From the NCBI RefSeq assembly GCF_026343945.1, contig NZ_JAPKNJ010000002.1, positions 744,001 to 808,000 of the forward strand: a DNA stretch of 64,000 bases. The letters run 5' to 3'. A program made the position numbers and the translations under genes. Positions 47,020 through 56,458 of this stretch are shown one piece after another. This stretch comes from Kaistia algarum (GTDB taxonomy: Bacteria > Pseudomonadota > Alphaproteobacteria > Rhizobiales > Kaistiaceae). The notes under the pieces are model-generated. The model saw only the letters and a list, made by a program, of their open reading frames with translations, was not told the origin of the DNA and did no database searches. Numbering within the stretch: the first letter of the stretch is position 1; the number at the start of each line of letters is the position of its first letter.

Positions 47020-48843
47020 AGCCGCCAGCAGGGTCGCGGCCTGACGCTGCTCGGCGCGCCGATGCCGTCGCTCGCGCAGGTACTCCATGATCTCGCGGCG
47101 GTTCTGGAATAGCGGCAGCTTGCGAGGACCGCTGCGGCGCTCCAGCGCCAGACCGACTTCCGCGATCTCATGCGCATCGTTGAGGCGGCGAACGATGAGA
47201 TCTACCGGGCCGACCGGTATGCGGTCGCCGGGCTCGATATCGCTGCCGAATGATGCTTCCAGCAATTGCCCGACGGTCAGCCCCGCCTGCGCCACCGGCA
47301 CTTCGAAACCGTAGGCTTCGGCCAGATCGCTCATTTGGGCGGTCGGGGCGAAGGCAAATTCGCCGAAGAGCGCGGCCGAATCGGCGTGATCGGCCGGGCG
47401 GGCGAAAAGCTGATCGAGCAATCGGACATGTTCCGTCGCCGTGACGATATAGACGCGGTCCCCTTCCCGCAGCGGGCCAGCGACCTCGTAGCGCAGGGCT
47501 CGGCCGTCGCGCACGATCATCGAGGGCCGCGCCCAGCGCGGGATACGGCGGCCGCGCCCGACGGCGCTGTCGGCGATGACACGGTAGGCGACGACCTCAT
47601 GATCGCCCTTGCCCGGCAATTCGAGCTCGAACCGCTCGACGGGTCCGAACCGCGCGGGCACGACGACGCCGAGCCAGCGCGCGACGGGGCCGATCGTCCA
47701 GCCCTGCAGGACCAGCGAACAGAGCACGACGATGAAGGCTGCGTTGAACATCTCCTGTCCGTTCGCCATGCCGCCCACCATGGGGAGGATAGCAAGCAGG
47801 ATCGAGACGGCACCGCGCAAGCCCACCCAGGCGACGAAAGCCGTCTCGTTGCGGGAGAAGCCAAACGGAATGAGGCAGAGCCAGACCGCGATCGGCCTGG
47901 CCAGGAAGATGAGCACGAAGGCAACGAAAAGCGCCGGCACCGCTACGGCGCCAAACGCGCTGGGCGTCGCCAGCAAACCGAGCGTCAGGAACATCGCGAT
48001 CTGCGATAGCCAGCTCATGCCTTGCAATACGCGGCGGAGCGCGGCGACCTGTTTCAGCCGCGCGTTGCCACAAAGCAACCCGGCGACATAGACGGCCAAG
48101 AATCCACTGGCGTCGGCAAGGCCTGTGGCTGCGAACAGCACCATCACCATCGCGATCAGCAGGATCGGATACAGCGCCGGCTCCAGATCGATGCGGTTGA
48201 CGATGCGGACCATCAGATAGCCGCCGATAAGGCCAAGGATCAGACCGAGACCAATCTGGACGAAGAAGTCTCGGACCAGCGTCAGGAGCGGCTCGCCCTC
48301 GCCTGCTGCCGCCGTTGCCATGGCGACCAGCGACAGCGTCAGGAAGATCGCCATCGGATCGTTCGAGCCGGATTCGACTTCCAGCGTCGATTTGACCCGC
48401 TCGCGCAGATTGATGCCGCCGACGCGCAGCAGGAAGAAGACGGCGGCCGCGTCGGTCGAGGCGACGATGGTGCCGAGCAGCAGCCCTTTCAGCCCCGACC
48501 AACCAAAGGCAAACGATGCCGCGAAGCCCACAATTGCCGCCGTGACGAGCACACCGATGGTTGCCAGCGACAAGGCCGGTAGCGCCGCGGCACGGAAGGA
48601 TGACAGGCGCGTCTCGAAACCGCTTTCGAACAGGATGACGGCCAGCGCGATCGAGCCAATGAAATAGGCGACGCGGCCATCATCGAAGCGGATGCCAAGC
48701 CCGTCCTCGCCAGCAACGAGGCCGAGCAGCAGGAAGACGAGCAGCAATGGCGCGCCGAAGCGCGTCGAGAAGAAGGAAGTCAGAACGGCGACGGCGATCA
48801 GCAGGGAACCCACCAGGATGGCGAGGTTCATGCTCTCAATCAT
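46870..48843 (-). CDS. CvrA/NhaP2-type K+(Na+)/H+ antiporter
   Basis: Monovalent cation/proton antiporter of the CPA1 family, 657 residues: about twelve helices (residues 1-395) with the ion-site region VASTDAAAVFFLLR and ESGSNDPMAIFLT, then a cytoplasmic TrkA-C-like domain (about 405-490) and a CorC/HlyC-like C-terminal domain (about 500-590). This is the CvrA layout that protects against low osmolarity or alkaline stress. The final ~50 residues are hydrophilic, Glu/Gln/Gly-rich and encoded opposite the neighbouring membrane-protein gene. ATG at 48843 with a GGGGG tract upstream. Confidence 0.9.
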   Translation of the reverse strand: MIESMNLAILVGSLLIAVAVLTSFFSTRFGAPLLLVFLLLGLVAGEDGLGIRFDDGRVAYFIGSIALAVILFESGFETRLSSFRAAALPALSLATIGVLVTAAIVGFAASFAFGWSGLKGLLLGTIVASTDAAAVFFLLRVGGINLRERVKSTLEVESGSNDPMAIFLTLSLVAMATAAAGEGEPLLTLVRDFFVQIGLGLILGLIGGYLMVRIVNRIDLEPALYPILLIAMVMVLFAATGLADASGFLAVYVAGLLCGNARLKQVAALRRVLQGMSWLSQIAMFLTLGLLATPSAFGAVAVPALFVAFVLIFLARPIAVWLCLIPFGFSRNETAFVAWVGLRGAVSILLAILPMVGGMANGQEMFNAAFIVVLCSLVLQGWTIGPVARWLGVVVPARFGPVERFELELPGKGDHEVVAYRVIADSAVGRGRRIPRWARPSMIVRDGRALRYEVAGPLREGDRVYIVTATEHVRLLDQLFARPADHADSAALFGEFAFAPTAQMSDLAEAYGFEVPVAQAGLTVGQLLEASFGSDIEPGDRIPVGPVDLIVRRLNDAHEIAEVGLALERRSGPRKLPLFQNRREIMEYLRERRHRRAEQRQAATLLAASSDAPTKVGGEQSHGEREGNQPQGADGDEALPDQLENQEGSEKPVPEKA

Positions 48844-48979
48844 CGTCCGTCATCCCCCAAACCAGCCGCCCGGCCACGCCATGCGTCGCTCTATCCATCG
48901 AATGACAGGAATTCGACGACAATAGGCCGGTTCGGCGACCATTCTGCGTCAGCCGGCTTTCGATTGGGTGAACATCTCT

Positions 48980-50086
48980 TCAGGGCAAGGCGATGACGCC
49001 GCCGATCGTCGGCGCGGGAACCCCGGTCGTCTCGGGAAAGCTCGATGGCAGACCGGCGACGAAGCGGGCGGCGAGGAAGGCGAAGGCTTGTGCCTCCATG
49101 AAGTCGACCGACCAGCCATGCGCGTCGGCCGTCGAGATTTCGGCGCCACTCGCGTCCGCCAGAAAGCGCAGGATCGCTGGATTGTGCGCGCCGCCGCCAC
49201 ACACGACGATCCGGTGGGCACCGCCGGCCAGCGCGATGCCGCGCGCGATCGCCTCGGCCGTGAAAGCGGCCAGCGTCGCCGCCGCATCGGCGGTGGAAAG
49301 GCGGGCGACAGGCGAGCGCGAGAACGCGTCGCGGTCGAGCGATTTCGGCGGCGGCAGATCGAACCAGGCATCGCTCATCAATTCGGCGAGCGTCTGGGTC
49401 TGGACCCTGCCGGCGAGCGACAGGCGGCCGCCGCGATCCATCGGCTCTCCGGTGCGCTCGCGGACCAGATCGTCGATGAGCGCATTGCCGGGGCCGGTGT
49501 CGAAGGCGAGCACGGCACCATCCGCGGCGATCCGGGTGACATTGGCGACGCCGCCGATATTGACCACCGCGACGTCGCCTTCCAGCCCGGCCGCGCGAAC
49601 CAGCGCGCGATGATAGATCGGCACCAGCGGCGCGCCCTGCCCGCCCGCGGCCACGTCGGCGGCACGAAAATCATGGACGACCGGAATGCCGAGCCGGGCT
49701 GCGAGAGCCGCGCCATCACCGATCTGGACGGTGAGGCCTCGTGCGGGGGCGTGAAAGACCGTCTGGCCATGGAAGCCGACGAGCATGACGCGCGGCGCAT
49801 CGACGTCCTCGCGGGCCAGCAGCGCCTCGACCGCCTCGGCATGGGCGTCGGTGACGATCCGTTCGGCCTCGGCAAGCACGCCCGGCCGCGCGCTGCGATC
49901 CATGATGGAGACGGCTGCCGCGAGCGCGGCGCGCAGCACGGTGCGCTCCGCCTCGGAATAGGGACGAAAATGGGTTGGGCCAAAGGCCTCCACCACCTCG
50001 CCGTCGGTCGCGATCAGCGCGGCGTCGACCCCGTCCATCGAGGTCCCGCTCATCAGGCCGACGACCACCATTCTCGACTTCTTCAT
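48980..50086 (-). CDS. anmK: Anhydro-N-acetylmuramic acid kinase
   Basis: Recycles cell wall: converts 1,6-anhydro-MurNAc to MurNAc-6-phosphate. 368 residues with GLMSGTSMDGVDAALI, FHGQTVFH, VNIGGVANVT, FDTGPGNALIDDL and CGGGAHNP, all AnmK signatures. ATG at 50086 chosen, behind GAGAGAG; 50071 is a less likely alternative. Divergent from the DAHP synthase leader; anmK beside tyrS is common in rhizobia, with the DAHP synthase gene here lying between them. Confidence 0.95.
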   Translation of the reverse strand: MKKSRMVVVGLMSGTSMDGVDAALIATDGEVVEAFGPTHFRPYSEAERTVLRAALAAAVSIMDRSARPGVLAEAERIVTDAHAEAVEALLAREDVDAPRVMLVGFHGQTVFHAPARGLTVQIGDGAALAARLGIPVVHDFRAADVAAGGQGAPLVPIYHRALVRAAGLEGDVAVVNIGGVANVTRIAADGAVLAFDTGPGNALIDDLVRERTGEPMDRGGRLSLAGRVQTQTLAELMSDAWFDLPPPKSLDRDAFSRSPVARLSTADAAATLAAFTAEAIARGIALAGGAHRIVVCGGGAHNPAILRFLADASGAEISTADAHGWSVDFMEAQAFAFLAARFVAGLPSSFPETTGVPAPTIGGVIALP

Positions 50087-50140
50087 CGGCTCTCTCGACG
50101 CTCTGGACCCCGACTGTCGCCCTAGCCGACAAAGTCGCAC

Positions 50141-50169
50141 GTGACAAATGCAATCGGCTCGACTATATC
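50141..50169 (+). promoter_or_regulatory. Sigma-70-type promoter of the DAHP synthase operon
   Basis: −35 GTGACA (50141-50146; five of six to TTGACA), 17-base spacer, −10 TATATC (50164-50169). Transcription would start about seven bases after the −10, at or within a base or two of the leader-peptide ATG at 50176, predicting a leaderless leader mRNA. Confidence 0.68.
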
Positions 50170-50175
50170 CGCGCC

Positions 50176-50262
50176 ATGATCCTCTCTGCCCGCACCTTTT
50201 TCTTCGGTTGGTATTTTGGCTATCCGTTGCCGTTGGCGGAGCTAGGGACGCGCTCGAAATAG
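50176..50262 (+). CDS. Aromatic-rich leader peptide of DAHP synthase attenuator
   Basis: A 28-residue open frame, too short to be noticed as a gene, that begins MILSART and then reads FFFGWYFGY at residues 8-16: seven of nine codons specify Phe, Trp or Tyr, the end products of the pathway. It ends with TAG at 50260. No ribosome binding site precedes it, consistent with translation from the 5' end of the transcript. A terminator hairpin follows 24 bases later and the DAHP synthase starts at 50351. Classic translation-coupled attenuation layout. Confidence 0.85.
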   Translation: MILSARTFFFGWYFGYPLPLAELGTRSK

Positions 50263-50286
50263 ATACCGAAGCGAAAGTAACCCCAG

Positions 50287-50314
50287 AGCCGCCGAACCTT
50301 CCGGCGGCTTTTTT
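50287..50314 (+). terminator. Attenuator terminator before DAHP synthase
   Basis: AGCCGCCG / CGGCGGCT eight-base stem, seven-base loop, immediately followed by six T. It lies between leader peptide and structural gene. GGCGG inside the leader (50235-50239) could pair with CCGCC of the terminator arm (50289-50293) to form an antiterminator when ribosomes stall at the aromatic codons; that pairing is inferred. Confidence 0.9.
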
Positions 50315-50350
50315 GTTGCCGCGGACGGGTCGAAACCAAGGAGCCCGAAC

Positions 50351-51433
50351 GTGCCGAACACCACCGACGACCTGCGAATCCGCGAAATCAAGGAACTGAC
50401 GCCGCCCGCCGACGTGATGGCGGAATTCGTCCGCTCCGAGGCGGCTAGCCAGACCGTGCGCGCAGGCCGCGCCGCCACCCATGCCATCCTGCATGGCGAA
50501 GACGACCGCCTCGCCGTCGTCATCGGCCCCTGCTCGATCCATGATCCGGAAGCCGCGATCGACTATGCGACCCGCCTGGCCGCCGAGCGCAAGCGCCTTT
50601 CCGGCTCGCTTGAGATCATTATGCGCGTGTATTTCGAGAAGCCGCGCACCACGGTCGGCTGGAAGGGCCTCATCAACGACCCGAACCTCGACGGCAGCTT
50701 CGAGATCAACAAGGGCCTGCGGATTGCTCGCAAGCTCCTCGTCGCGGTCAACGAGCTCGGCGTTCCGGCCGGTTGCGAATTCCTCGACATGACGACGCCG
50801 CAATATCTCGCAGACCTCGTCGGCTGGGGGGCGATCGGCGCGCGGACGACCGAGAGCCAGGTTCACCGCGAACTTGCCTCCGGCCTCTCCTGCCCCGTCG
50901 GCTTCAAGAATGGCACCGATGGCAACGTCAAGATCGCGGTCGATGCGGTACAGTCGGCCTCGCAGCCGCATCATTTCCTGGCCGTGACCAAGCAGGGCCG
51001 TTCCGCAATCGCGGCGACGACGGGGAACGAGGACTGCCACATCATCCTGCGCGGCGGCAAGGCACCGAATTATGACGCGGCCAGCGTCGACGCGGCGGCG
51101 AGCGAACTTGCCAAGGCGGGCCTCGCACCCTTCGTCATGATCGATGCAAGCCACGCCAACAGCCTGAAGAAGCCGGAAAACCAGCCGAAGGTCGTCGATG
51201 AGATCGCGCTACAGATCGAAGCCGGCGACGATCGCATCATGGGCGTGATGGTCGAGAGCAATCTCGTCGCTGGCCGCCAGGATCTCGTTCCCGGCAAGCC
51301 GCTGGTCTATGGCCAGAGCATCACGGATGGCTGCATCGACTGGGACAGCTCGGTTGTGGTTCTCGACCGTCTCGCGGCAGCCGTGGAGGCTCGGCGCAAA
51401 GCCATGCGCAACAAGAATACCGCCGCGGCCTGA
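50351..51433 (+). CDS. aroG: 3-deoxy-7-phosphoheptulonate (DAHP) synthase, class I
   Basis: First committed step of aromatic amino acid synthesis: PEP plus erythrose-4-phosphate to DAHP. 360 residues of the AroF/G/H family: GPCSIHDPEAAIDYA (metal cysteine C61), MRVYFEKPRTTVGWKG, LINDPNLDGSF, GARTTESQVHRELASGLSCPVGFKNGT-type core (in pieces), and DASHANSLKK. GTG start at 50351 with AAGGAG seven bases upstream. Controlled by the leader peptide and terminator upstream. Whether it is the Phe-, Tyr- or Trp-sensitive isozyme cannot be told. Confidence 0.95.
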   Translation: MPNTTDDLRIREIKELTPPADVMAEFVRSEAASQTVRAGRAATHAILHGEDDRLAVVIGPCSIHDPEAAIDYATRLAAERKRLSGSLEIIMRVYFEKPRTTVGWKGLINDPNLDGSFEINKGLRIARKLLVAVNELGVPAGCEFLDMTTPQYLADLVGWGAIGARTTESQVHRELASGLSCPVGFKNGTDGNVKIAVDAVQSASQPHHFLAVTKQGRSAIAATTGNEDCHIILRGGKAPNYDAASVDAAASELAKAGLAPFVMIDASHANSLKKPENQPKVVDEIALQIEAGDDRIMGVMVESNLVAGRQDLVPGKPLVYGQSITDGCIDWDSSVVVLDRLAAAVEARRKAMRNKNTAAA

Positions 51434-51449
51434 CCGAAGCCGGCGGACG

Positions 51450-51473
51450 GAGATGGCGGTGCGCCGCCATCTC
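51450..51473 (+). terminator. Hairpin between DAHP synthase and tyrS
   Basis: GAGATGGCGG / CCGCCATCTC ten-base perfect stem with TGCG tetraloop, 16 bases after the DAHP synthase stop. Followed by GCCCTTT rather than a clean T-run, so a partial terminator or 3'-end stabiliser. Confidence 0.6.
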
Positions 51474-51549
51474 GCCCTTTCCAGATGAAACTTCGCCTTA
51501 TCGCTGCTAAACAGCGGCCAAAATCGCCGTTGCCGAGGAAGACTTCGTC

Positions 51550-52803
51550 ATGACCGCCTTCAAATCCGAGCTCATGCAGATCCTGACGGAGCGCGGGTTC
51601 ATCCACCAGTGCTCCGACACCGAAGCGCTCGACCAGCGCTTCGCCAGCGAAACGGTCACCGGATATATCGGCTTCGACGCGACGGCGAAGAGCCTGCATG
51701 TCGGCTCGCTGATGCAGATCATGATGCTGCGCTGGATGCAGAAGACCGGTCACCGGCCAATCGCGCTGATGGGCGGCGGCACGACCCGGATCGGCGACCC
51801 CTCCTTCAAGGACGAGGCGCGCAAGCTCCTCACCGACGAGGCGATCGCCGAGAACCTCGTCGGCATCCGGGAGATCTTCGCCAACTACCTCGACTTCGAG
51901 GGAGGTGAACCGCCGGCCATCATGGCCAACAATGCCGACTGGCTGAACGACCTCAAATATATCGACTTCCTGCGCGATGTCGGCCGACACTTCTCGATCA
52001 ACCGCATGCTGTCCTTCGACAGCGTGAAGCTACGGCTCGACCGAGAGCAGTCGCTGTCGTTCCTCGAATTCAACTACATGATCCTGCAGGGCTACGACTT
52101 CGTCGAGCTCTACCAGCGCCATGGTTGCGTCCTGCAGATGGGCGGCTCCGACCAGTGGGGCAACATCGTCAACGGCATCGAACTCGGCCACCGGATGCTC
52201 GGCCAGCAATTCTTCGCGCTGACGACGCCGCTGCTGACGACCTCGTCCGGAGCTAAGATGGGCAAGACCGCCTCAGGCGCCGTCTGGCTAAACGAGGAAA
52301 TGCTGTCGTCGTTCGAGTTCTGGCAATTCTGGCGCAACACCGAGGACGGCGACGTCGAGCGCTTCCTGAAGCTCTATACCGAGCTTCCGCTGACGGAGAT
52401 CGCGCGCCTGTCGGCATTGCAGGGCTCCGAGATCAACGAGGCGAAGAAGGTGCTGGCGACCGAGGTCACGGCGCTAGCTCGCGGCCGCGCGGCCGCCGAA
52501 GCAGCGGCAGAGACTGCGCGGCGCACCTTCGAGGAAGGCGCGCTCGCCGAGGACCTGCCGACCATCGACATCCCTGCCGGCGAGTTCGAAGCCGGCATCG
52601 GCGTGCTCTCGCTCTTCGTCCGCGCCGGTCTCGTCGCCTCGAACGGCGAGGCGCGGCGCCAGGTGAAGGGCGGCGGCCTCCGGATCAACGACAGCGCCGT
52701 CAGCGACGAGAAGGCCATCATCAGCCCGGCGAGCCTGACGCCCGAGGGCGTCGTCAAGCTTTCGCTCGGCCGCAAGAAGCACGTTCTGGTGCGGCCGGCC
52801 TGA
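51550..52803 (+). CDS. tyrS: Tyrosyl-tRNA synthetase
   Basis: Charges tRNA-Tyr. 417 residues, class I synthetase of the TyrRS group with KMGKT as the KMSKS-like loop: [20 protein letters not shown] (HIGH-like HVGS), tyrosine-binding [18 protein letters not shown], and a C-terminal S4 RNA-binding domain (about 350-417). No T-box or leader attenuator precedes it. It lies downstream of the DAHP synthase, a functional link through tyrosine. Confidence 0.97.
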   Translation: MTAFKSELMQILTERGFIHQCSDTEALDQRFASETVTGYIGFDATAKSLHVGSLMQIMMLRWMQKTGHRPIALMGGGTTRIGDPSFKDEARKLLTDEAIAENLVGIREIFANYLDFEGGEPPAIMANNADWLNDLKYIDFLRDVGRHFSINRMLSFDSVKLRLDREQSLSFLEFNYMILQGYDFVELYQRHGCVLQMGGSDQWGNIVNGIELGHRMLGQQFFALTTPLLTTSSGAKMGKTASGAVWLNEEMLSSFEFWQFWRNTEDGDVERFLKLYTELPLTEIARLSALQGSEINEAKKVLATEVTALARGRAAAEAAAETARRTFEEGALAEDLPTIDIPAGEFEAGIGVLSLFVRAGLVASNGEARRQVKGGGLRINDSAVSDEKAIISPASLTPEGVVKLSLGRKKHVLVRPA

Positions 52804-52811
52804 GCGCGGGC

Positions 52812-55800
52812 TCAGTTCACCGGAAACTCGAAGATCTTCCGGAATATGCCGGGCGTGATCAGCGACAGCGGATTGACGGTCAGGCTCGGTCCGTCGATGG
52901 GCCCTTCGATCTTGAAGGTCACGCCGAAGAGCCCACCCTGGCTGCCGCCGCCCAGTGCTATGCCGAGCAACGGCACGCGGCCGAAGAGGTTATTGAAGGC
53001 ATAGGCCGGCAGATAGGTGCCGACGAGCGATACGCGCTGCTTGCCGAGATCGAGGACACCGTTCATCGTCGCGCCGACAGAGGCACCGCGAAGCACCGCG
53101 TCGTCGATGACGATCATCGAGCCGCGCTTGGTATATTCGAGCCGCATGCGTCCGAACGGCACATTGTTGGGGTCGAGCCCGGATGGCGTCGCTTCGGAAC
53201 CGGATCCGTTGGTCGCGGAGACCAGCTTCTGCATCGAAGTCTCGCCGACGATAGAGAAATTGGTGACGTCGAAGACGCCGGCAAACGGCCCCGAGGCGCC
53301 GTTCCTCTGCCCAGTCAGCGTCAGCCGCCCCCCGCTCATCCGGCGATAGAGATCGACGAAACCGATCAGGCTGCCAGCGTCGGCCGATTCCAGATCGAGT
53401 TCCGCGCTCGTACCCTTGTCGGAATAGGTCATAGACACAGCGCCGCCGGGAAAATCGCCGTCCAGCGCCATCTTCTGCACGACACCGTTGGATGAGCGCA
53501 CGGAGATGTCGGCATTGCTCAGAACCGCCTGATCGAAGCCGACCAGCTTGTCGATTTTGGCGTCGACGCTCAAGTCGGCGTCGCTCTCGCCCTTGCCGCC
53601 GCTCCGGGATTTATACTCGGCGATCAAGCCGCGCACATCGAAGGCGCTGCCGCGCGCAACGATCGAATAGCCATTTCCCTTGCGCTGGAGGTTCACCGAG
53701 ATCTGGTCACCCTTGCGTAGGGCGAGTCGCTCCAGATCCGCCGAGACGAGGCCGTATTTCTGGTCGAGCCGCGCCTTGCCTTTCAGGCCGAAGCCATCGC
53801 CGGTGGCGACCATGTTGTCGACCAGGAAGCCGTCATCCGTCGGGATCATGTCGAAAGAGAGCTTGGCCGGCACGCCAACTCCCTTGGACCAGCCCACAGC
53901 CTGCAGGACGAGGCGCGCCTGCTTCAGGTCGAGTTCGTAGTGCTGGCCTTTGCGCCCATCGGAGAGGTCGCTCATCGTCGCGCCGATCGTGCCGCCGAGC
54001 ACGTTGTCGAGACCGATGCCTAGGCGCTTCCGCGCATCGGCATCGAGCAGCAGCCGAACCTGCCGACGTCCGCCATCGCCATCGCCATCGGCGTCGCCGA
54101 CTGGCTCTGCCAGATCGATCGATGCGGGGACGCCGTTGATCGATGCCTTGCCCTTGATCGTGACTTCCCTGGCATCGGCAGTAACGGCAAAATTCCCGTT
54201 CTTGATCGTCTTGCCCTCGATCGGCTTGGCGCTCGCGAAATTCGTCGTCTGCAGCGCCACGCGCCAGTCGACATCGCTCGGCAGCAGCCCCGGCTTTAGC
54301 GGTACCTTGATCGAAAGATTGAAGCGGCCCTCGCCTGACTGCGCCAAGGGATCGATGTTCTTGCGGTCCATCGCCCGGATCGGGACTGAATTGGCAATTT
54401 CCGCCATGGCTCCGACGTCGCCCTCGCCCTGAACCTCGATCTGGCTCATCGGCGTAGGCAGGGAGGTGTTGGGCACGATGAAGGCGCCGGCGGTGAGATC
54501 GACCGTCCGGCCCGAGGGAGCCGTGATCAGCCCCTTCTCCATGTCGATGCTGAAGGTCGAGCCGGCGATGGTCCCGCTGCCGCTCGCGTTCGTTATCGCA
54601 GGTATGTCGCCGACCGTGGTGAAGGATACATCCTCAAGCCGAGCCTCAAGGCGCATGTCCTCCTCCGGCAACGTCACGCGCTCGCCGGTCCACATCACGC
54701 CGGGCGGTATGGCGGCGACGAACTTGCCGGACACGACCTGCCCGGAGATGACATGTTCCATCACCCATTTGCGGGCCGGGCCGGCCAGGATCGGCGGCCA
54801 GATCTGCTTGAGCGTCGCAATCGACATCGGCGTGAAGGAAGCCGAGAGGGAAAGCGACGGCGTCGGACCCTCAAGACCGATCGATCCGGCTGCAGCCACC
54901 GAGCCGACCGGCGTCGCGATCGCGGCCTCGTCGATGTCGATCCGCCTTCCCGGAAAATCGGCGATACCAGATAGGGTTATCCGATCCGCGATGATCGGCC
55001 GGGCCTTGGCGTCACGCGCATCGAGCATCGCGCCGCGGCTCTCCAACGCATAGGAATAACGGCCGTCCGACGGGTCCGCGAGCGGGCGGATCTCGCCGGT
55101 GAAAACCGCCTGGGTGTCGCCGAAGGCGAAGGTCGACGGATTGAGCATGAGTACCCGGCGCGCGACGTCCCAATGGAGCCGGACCGTCGCCTCGTCTAGC
55201 AGGATCGTGTCCTTGCCGAAGCCGGAGATCACGGTTCCTGCGCCGAGGTCGAAGCGCGCCTGCGCATCCCGCACCGTGCCGTACTGCGACAGAACGACGG
55301 TGGCACGGCCAAAAAGCGGGATGTCCGACGTCAGGAGGCTTTCCGGACGACCGAAATTCGGCTCGATATCGGCGAGGGTCAGCTGGGAGAAGGAAAGTGA
55401 AAGCGTCCGGTCCTTCGTCGTGGGATCGACCGAGCGTTCGCCGATGATGCCCCATCGACCGGCATAGCCAGACGTCGCGAACGTGGCCTTGATGTCGCGT
55501 GTGGCCGCGTCGACATTGAGCGACAGATCCGTGTGGGGGAAGGTGCGCTGCTGCAGCTTGCGCGCATCCCAGATCCGGATCGTCGCGGCGTCGATCGATA
55601 GCTTCTCGAAATTGCGCTCGAATGCCGCGTCAATCGCCGGTTCGAGTGCGCCATTCAGGATGCGCAGCGCCGTGACGAGATCGGGGAACCCGCCATCGGC
55701 GCTGTCGAACGCAACCTGATCGGCTGGCGGCCGATCGGCTGCGCTCGGAGTGGCCTTGGGTCCGACATGGGGAACGGTATCGGCATTGCCGAGAAAGACG

Positions 55801-56258
55801 CGCCCGCCCTTGCCGCGTACCAGCGACACTTCCGGATTAGATAATTCGACCGTGCGGATATCAACCCGCAGCCTCAAAAACGAGGCGGGATCGATGGCGA
55901 GCCGCGCGGCTGGGATGCGCGCCACAACGCTGTTGGCATCGTCGCGCACCGTGACTTCGTCGATCTCGGCGACAAGGCCCAGCACGGGATCAACATTGAT
56001 CGAGGCGCCGGCGACCTTCACCTTGTAGCCGGGCCCGAGGCGCTGTTCCGCCGTAGCCACCACGCGATCGCGGATGACGTTGAGTTCAACAGGACCGGAA
56101 GCGAGGAGCGCTGCACCTGCCCCGATCAACACGACGACCAGCAGCAACGTGAGCGCCAGGAAGCGCAAGACGAACCGGTACCACCGCCGCGGCTTTCCGC
56201 GCTCACGCCCGTAGAGCGGCCGGTGAGCTCGGGCAGAAGGGAACTCTTCCAGTCGCAT
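52812..56258 (-). CDS. Large AsmA/YhdP-like (DUF3971) envelope protein
   Basis: 1148-residue inner-membrane-anchored periplasmic protein. Short basic cytoplasmic tail, one membrane helix (about 33-58, FVLRFLALTLLLVVVLIGAG), then a long beta-rich region with DUF3971/AsmA-like repeats such as LEDVSFTTVGDIPAITNASG and a C-terminal AsmA2 segment near GVLDLGKQRVSLVGTYLPAYA. Relatives (YhdP, TamB, AsmA) form bridge-like channels moving phospholipid to the outer membrane. ATG at 56258 chosen. Single gene between tyrS (convergent, eight bases) and bcp (divergent, 200 bases). Confidence 0.88.
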   Translation of the reverse strand: MRLEEFPSARAHRPLYGRERGKPRRWYRFVLRFLALTLLLVVVLIGAGAALLASGPVELNVIRDRVVATAEQRLGPGYKVKVAGASINVDPVLGLVAEIDEVTVRDDANSVVARIPAARLAIDPASFLRLRVDIRTVELSNPEVSLVRGKGGRVFLGNADTVPHVGPKATPSAADRPPADQVAFDSADGGFPDLVTALRILNGALEPAIDAAFERNFEKLSIDAATIRIWDARKLQQRTFPHTDLSLNVDAATRDIKATFATSGYAGRWGIIGERSVDPTTKDRTLSLSFSQLTLADIEPNFGRPESLLTSDIPLFGRATVVLSQYGTVRDAQARFDLGAGTVISGFGKDTILLDEATVRLHWDVARRVLMLNPSTFAFGDTQAVFTGEIRPLADPSDGRYSYALESRGAMLDARDAKARPIIADRITLSGIADFPGRRIDIDEAAIATPVGSVAAAGSIGLEGPTPSLSLSASFTPMSIATLKQIWPPILAGPARKWVMEHVISGQVVSGKFVAAIPPGVMWTGERVTLPEEDMRLEARLEDVSFTTVGDIPAITNASGSGTIAGSTFSIDMEKGLITAPSGRTVDLTAGAFIVPNTSLPTPMSQIEVQGEGDVGAMAEIANSVPIRAMDRKNIDPLAQSGEGRFNLSIKVPLKPGLLPSDVDWRVALQTTNFASAKPIEGKTIKNGNFAVTADAREVTIKGKASINGVPASIDLAEPVGDADGDGDGGRRQVRLLLDADARKRLGIGLDNVLGGTIGATMSDLSDGRKGQHYELDLKQARLVLQAVGWSKGVGVPAKLSFDMIPTDDGFLVDNMVATGDGFGLKGKARLDQKYGLVSADLERLALRKGDQISVNLQRKGNGYSIVARGSAFDVRGLIAEYKSRSGGKGESDADLSVDAKIDKLVGFDQAVLSNADISVRSSNGVVQKMALDGDFPGGAVSMTYSDKGTSAELDLESADAGSLIGFVDLYRRMSGGRLTLTGQRNGASGPFAGVFDVTNFSIVGETSMQKLVSATNGSGSEATPSGLDPNNVPFGRMRLEYTKRGSMIVIDDAVLRGASVGATMNGVLDLGKQRVSLVGTYLPAYAFNNLFGRVPLLGIALGGGSQGGLFGVTFKIEGPIDGPSLTVNPLSLITPGIFRKIFEFPVN

Positions 56259-56458
56259 CGCCAGCCGCGTAGACCTTTTCACAATTGTCCGGCTGTCCGG
56301 ACGGCACAAACAACCGCGGTCGCAGTGCAGAGACGCGTTCTCGGCGTCGCACTGCCGACGGATTGGAGCGCGGAAAAGCGTTCTCCGCCAGCCCCTCTTG
56401 CAATTTCCCTCTAGATTTCCCTTCTGACACCCGACAAAGGCGACGAAAGGAAGGCGTC

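Noticed and set aside
49975..50175. Longer version of the DAHP synthase leader frame extending upstream
   Set aside because: The upstream part lies antisense to the start of anmK and is Arg/Pro/Ser shadow sequence; the promoter inside it places the real start at 50176.
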